This document shows, piece after piece, positions 63,318-64,000 of a stretch of 64,000 bases of DNA. This DNA comes from Rhizobium sp. NRK18 (GTDB lineage Bacteria; Pseudomonadota; Alphaproteobacteria; Rhizobiales; Rhizobiaceae): contig NZ_JANFMV010000001.1 in assembly GCF_024385575.1 (NCBI RefSeq), positions 868,001 through 932,000 on the forward strand. Reading direction: 5' to 3'. The notes below the pieces were generated by a model that was not told where the DNA came from, did no database searches, and saw only the letters and a list, made by a program, of their open reading frames with translations. Every line of letters starts with the position of its first letter. Within the stretch, counting starts at the first letter, position 1. The translations under genes and the position numbers were made by a program.

Positions 63318-64000
63318 ATGTCCGGAACCGTTTCGCCGCTCGCTCCGAAATCCTATCCCGAAATGCCCGCTCTTCGTGGTGTACGCATGGCGACCGCCGC
63401 TGCGGGGATCAAGTACAAGGGCCGGACCGACGTCCTGTTGATGCTGTTCGATGCGCCGGCAGCCGTCGCCGGCGTTTTCACGCGGTCCAAGTGCCCGTCG
63501 GCTCCCGTCGACTTCTGCCGTGCCAATTTGCCGCACGGCGTTGCGCGTGCCGTTGTCGTCAATTCCGGCAATGCCAACGCCTTTACCGGCAAGAAGGGCC
63601 GAGAGGCGACGGCGCTGACCGCCAAATCGGCTTCCGAGGCCGTCGGCTGCAGCGAGAGCGAGGTCTTTCTCGCCTCGACGGGCGTGATCGGCGAGCCGCT
63701 GAAGGCGGAGAAATTCGCCGGCGTGCTCTCTGACATGGCCGGCGCAGCCACAGGTGACTTCTGGCAGGAAGCAGCCAAGGCGATCATGACCACCGACACG
63801 TTTCCGAAGGTGGCGACCCGGACGGCTTCGATCGGCGGCGTGACGGTCACGATCAACGGCATTGCCAAGGGCGCCGGCATGATCGCGCCGGACATGGCGA
63901 CGATGCTGTCTTTCGTCGCGACCGATGCCGACATCGAGGCGTCCGCACTGCAGGCGCTGCTCTCCGATGGCGTCGGGCCGTCCTTCAATTCCGTGACAGT
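63318..64000 (+). CDS. argJ: Glutamate N-acetyltransferase / N-acetylglutamate synthase (ArgJ), 5' part
   Basis: Bifunctional enzyme of the cyclic arginine pathway, transferring acetyl from N-acetylornithine to glutamate. The 227 visible residues match Arg[31 protein letters not shown], and the autocleavage site around Thr195 in [10 protein letters not shown], where the alpha and beta chains are separated and Thr becomes the nucleophile. The gene runs off the right edge. ATG 63318 has AGGA upstream. Confidence 0.95.
   Translation, partial: MSGTVSPLAPKSYPEMPALRGVRMATAAAGIKYKGRTDVLLMLFDAPAAVAGVFTRSKCPSAPVDFCRANLPHGVARAVVVNSGNANAFTGKKGREATALTAKSASEAVGCSESEVFLASTGVIGEPLKAEKFAGVLSDMAGAATGDFWQEAAKAIMTTDTFPKVATRTASIGGVTVTINGIAKGAGMIAPDMATMLSFVATDADIEASALQALLSDGVGPSFNSVT

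Noticed and set aside
1..64000. CRISPR arrays, insertion sequences, prophage or conjugative genes
   Set aside because: No regularly spaced repeats, transposase, integrase other than XerD, or phage structural genes were seen.

Overview
The window is a stretch of GC-rich alphaproteobacterial chromosome, most likely from the family Rhizobiaceae (Rhizobium, Agrobacterium, Ensifer, Shinella or a relative). The evidence is gene content and neighbourhoods: aerobic cobaltochelatase cobS-cobT beside bolA and a C-terminal J-domain protein, aroK-aroB-CorC-like gene with xerD and accA alongside, a TIGR02302 protein, rhizobial-type etfBA/HIG1/PduO, and secA-ppiC-argJ. Genus cannot be fixed by reading alone. 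Most of the window is ordinary core genome. No insertion sequences, prophage or CRISPR array were seen, and no intergenic gap exceeds about 300 bases (the longest are about 220-250 bases, upstream of ftsE, rpmB and secA).

Layout. 1-1.4 kb: a lower-GC glycosyltransferase next to the 3' end of tRNA-Arg(CCT), possibly an island edge. 1.5-6.6 kb: M20 amidohydrolase, D,D-carboxypeptidase, His-rich CobW-type GTPase, TusA-like protein and L,D-transpeptidase. 6.7-8.8 kb (minus): accA, xerD and a 54-aa membrane peptide. 9-12 kb (plus): aroK, aroB and a CorC/CNNM protein, overlapping end to end. 12-16 kb: bolA, J-domain protein, cobS, cobT. 16-22 kb: unknown protein, phytase-like esterase, queuosine-precursor transporter with a probable preQ1-I riboswitch, rpmB, DUF3108 protein, EamA exporter, cupin, gloB. 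22-26.6 kb: methyltransferase, hisC-tyrC, DUF2125 protein, gamma-glutamylcyclotransferase. 26.5-30 kb (minus): plsC, YdcF-like, ftsX, ftsE. 30-32.4 kb: membrane-anchored unknown, hpt, response regulator, GNAT. 32.4-38.2 kb (minus): TIGR02302, lysA, lptM, argH. 38.2-39.5 kb: tlpA, GST. 39.6-46.6 kb (minus): EAL protein, 3-hydroxybutyryl-CoA dehydrogenase, etfA, etfB, rhomboid, PduO, HIG1 protein, SDR. 46.7-51 kb: BrkB, GluQRS, AlkA-like, HNH, DsbB, YqaA. 51.2-58.5 kb: tRNA-Leu(CAA), acyl-CoA synthetase, CelD-like acyltransferase plus flippase, DNA exonuclease plus ligase. 58.5-64 kb: lower-GC sulfotransferase, secA, ppiC and the 5' part of argJ.

Functional themes. Amino-acid biosynthesis: aroK/aroB, hisC/tyrC, lysA, argH, argJ. 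Envelope building: two peptidoglycan enzymes, ftsEX, plsC, lptM, secA/ppiC. Cobalamin: CobST and PduO. Queuosine: the riboswitch-linked transporter and GluQRS. Acyl-CoA oxidation: etfBA, hydroxybutyryl-CoA dehydrogenase, acyl-CoA synthetase. Several cell-surface genes (glycosyltransferase, acyltransferase/flippase pair, sulfotransferase) look like accessory genes set into core DNA.

The most interesting signal is the compact H-type pseudoknot covering the ribosome-binding site and start codon of the YhhQ-type transporter. Second-tier items are a MerR/LiuR-like operator before etfBA, an exonuclease-ligase pair without its usual helicase/phosphodiesterase partners downstream, and a GluQRS lacking the zinc cysteines. 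I did not find a multi-gene system that I can call undescribed.
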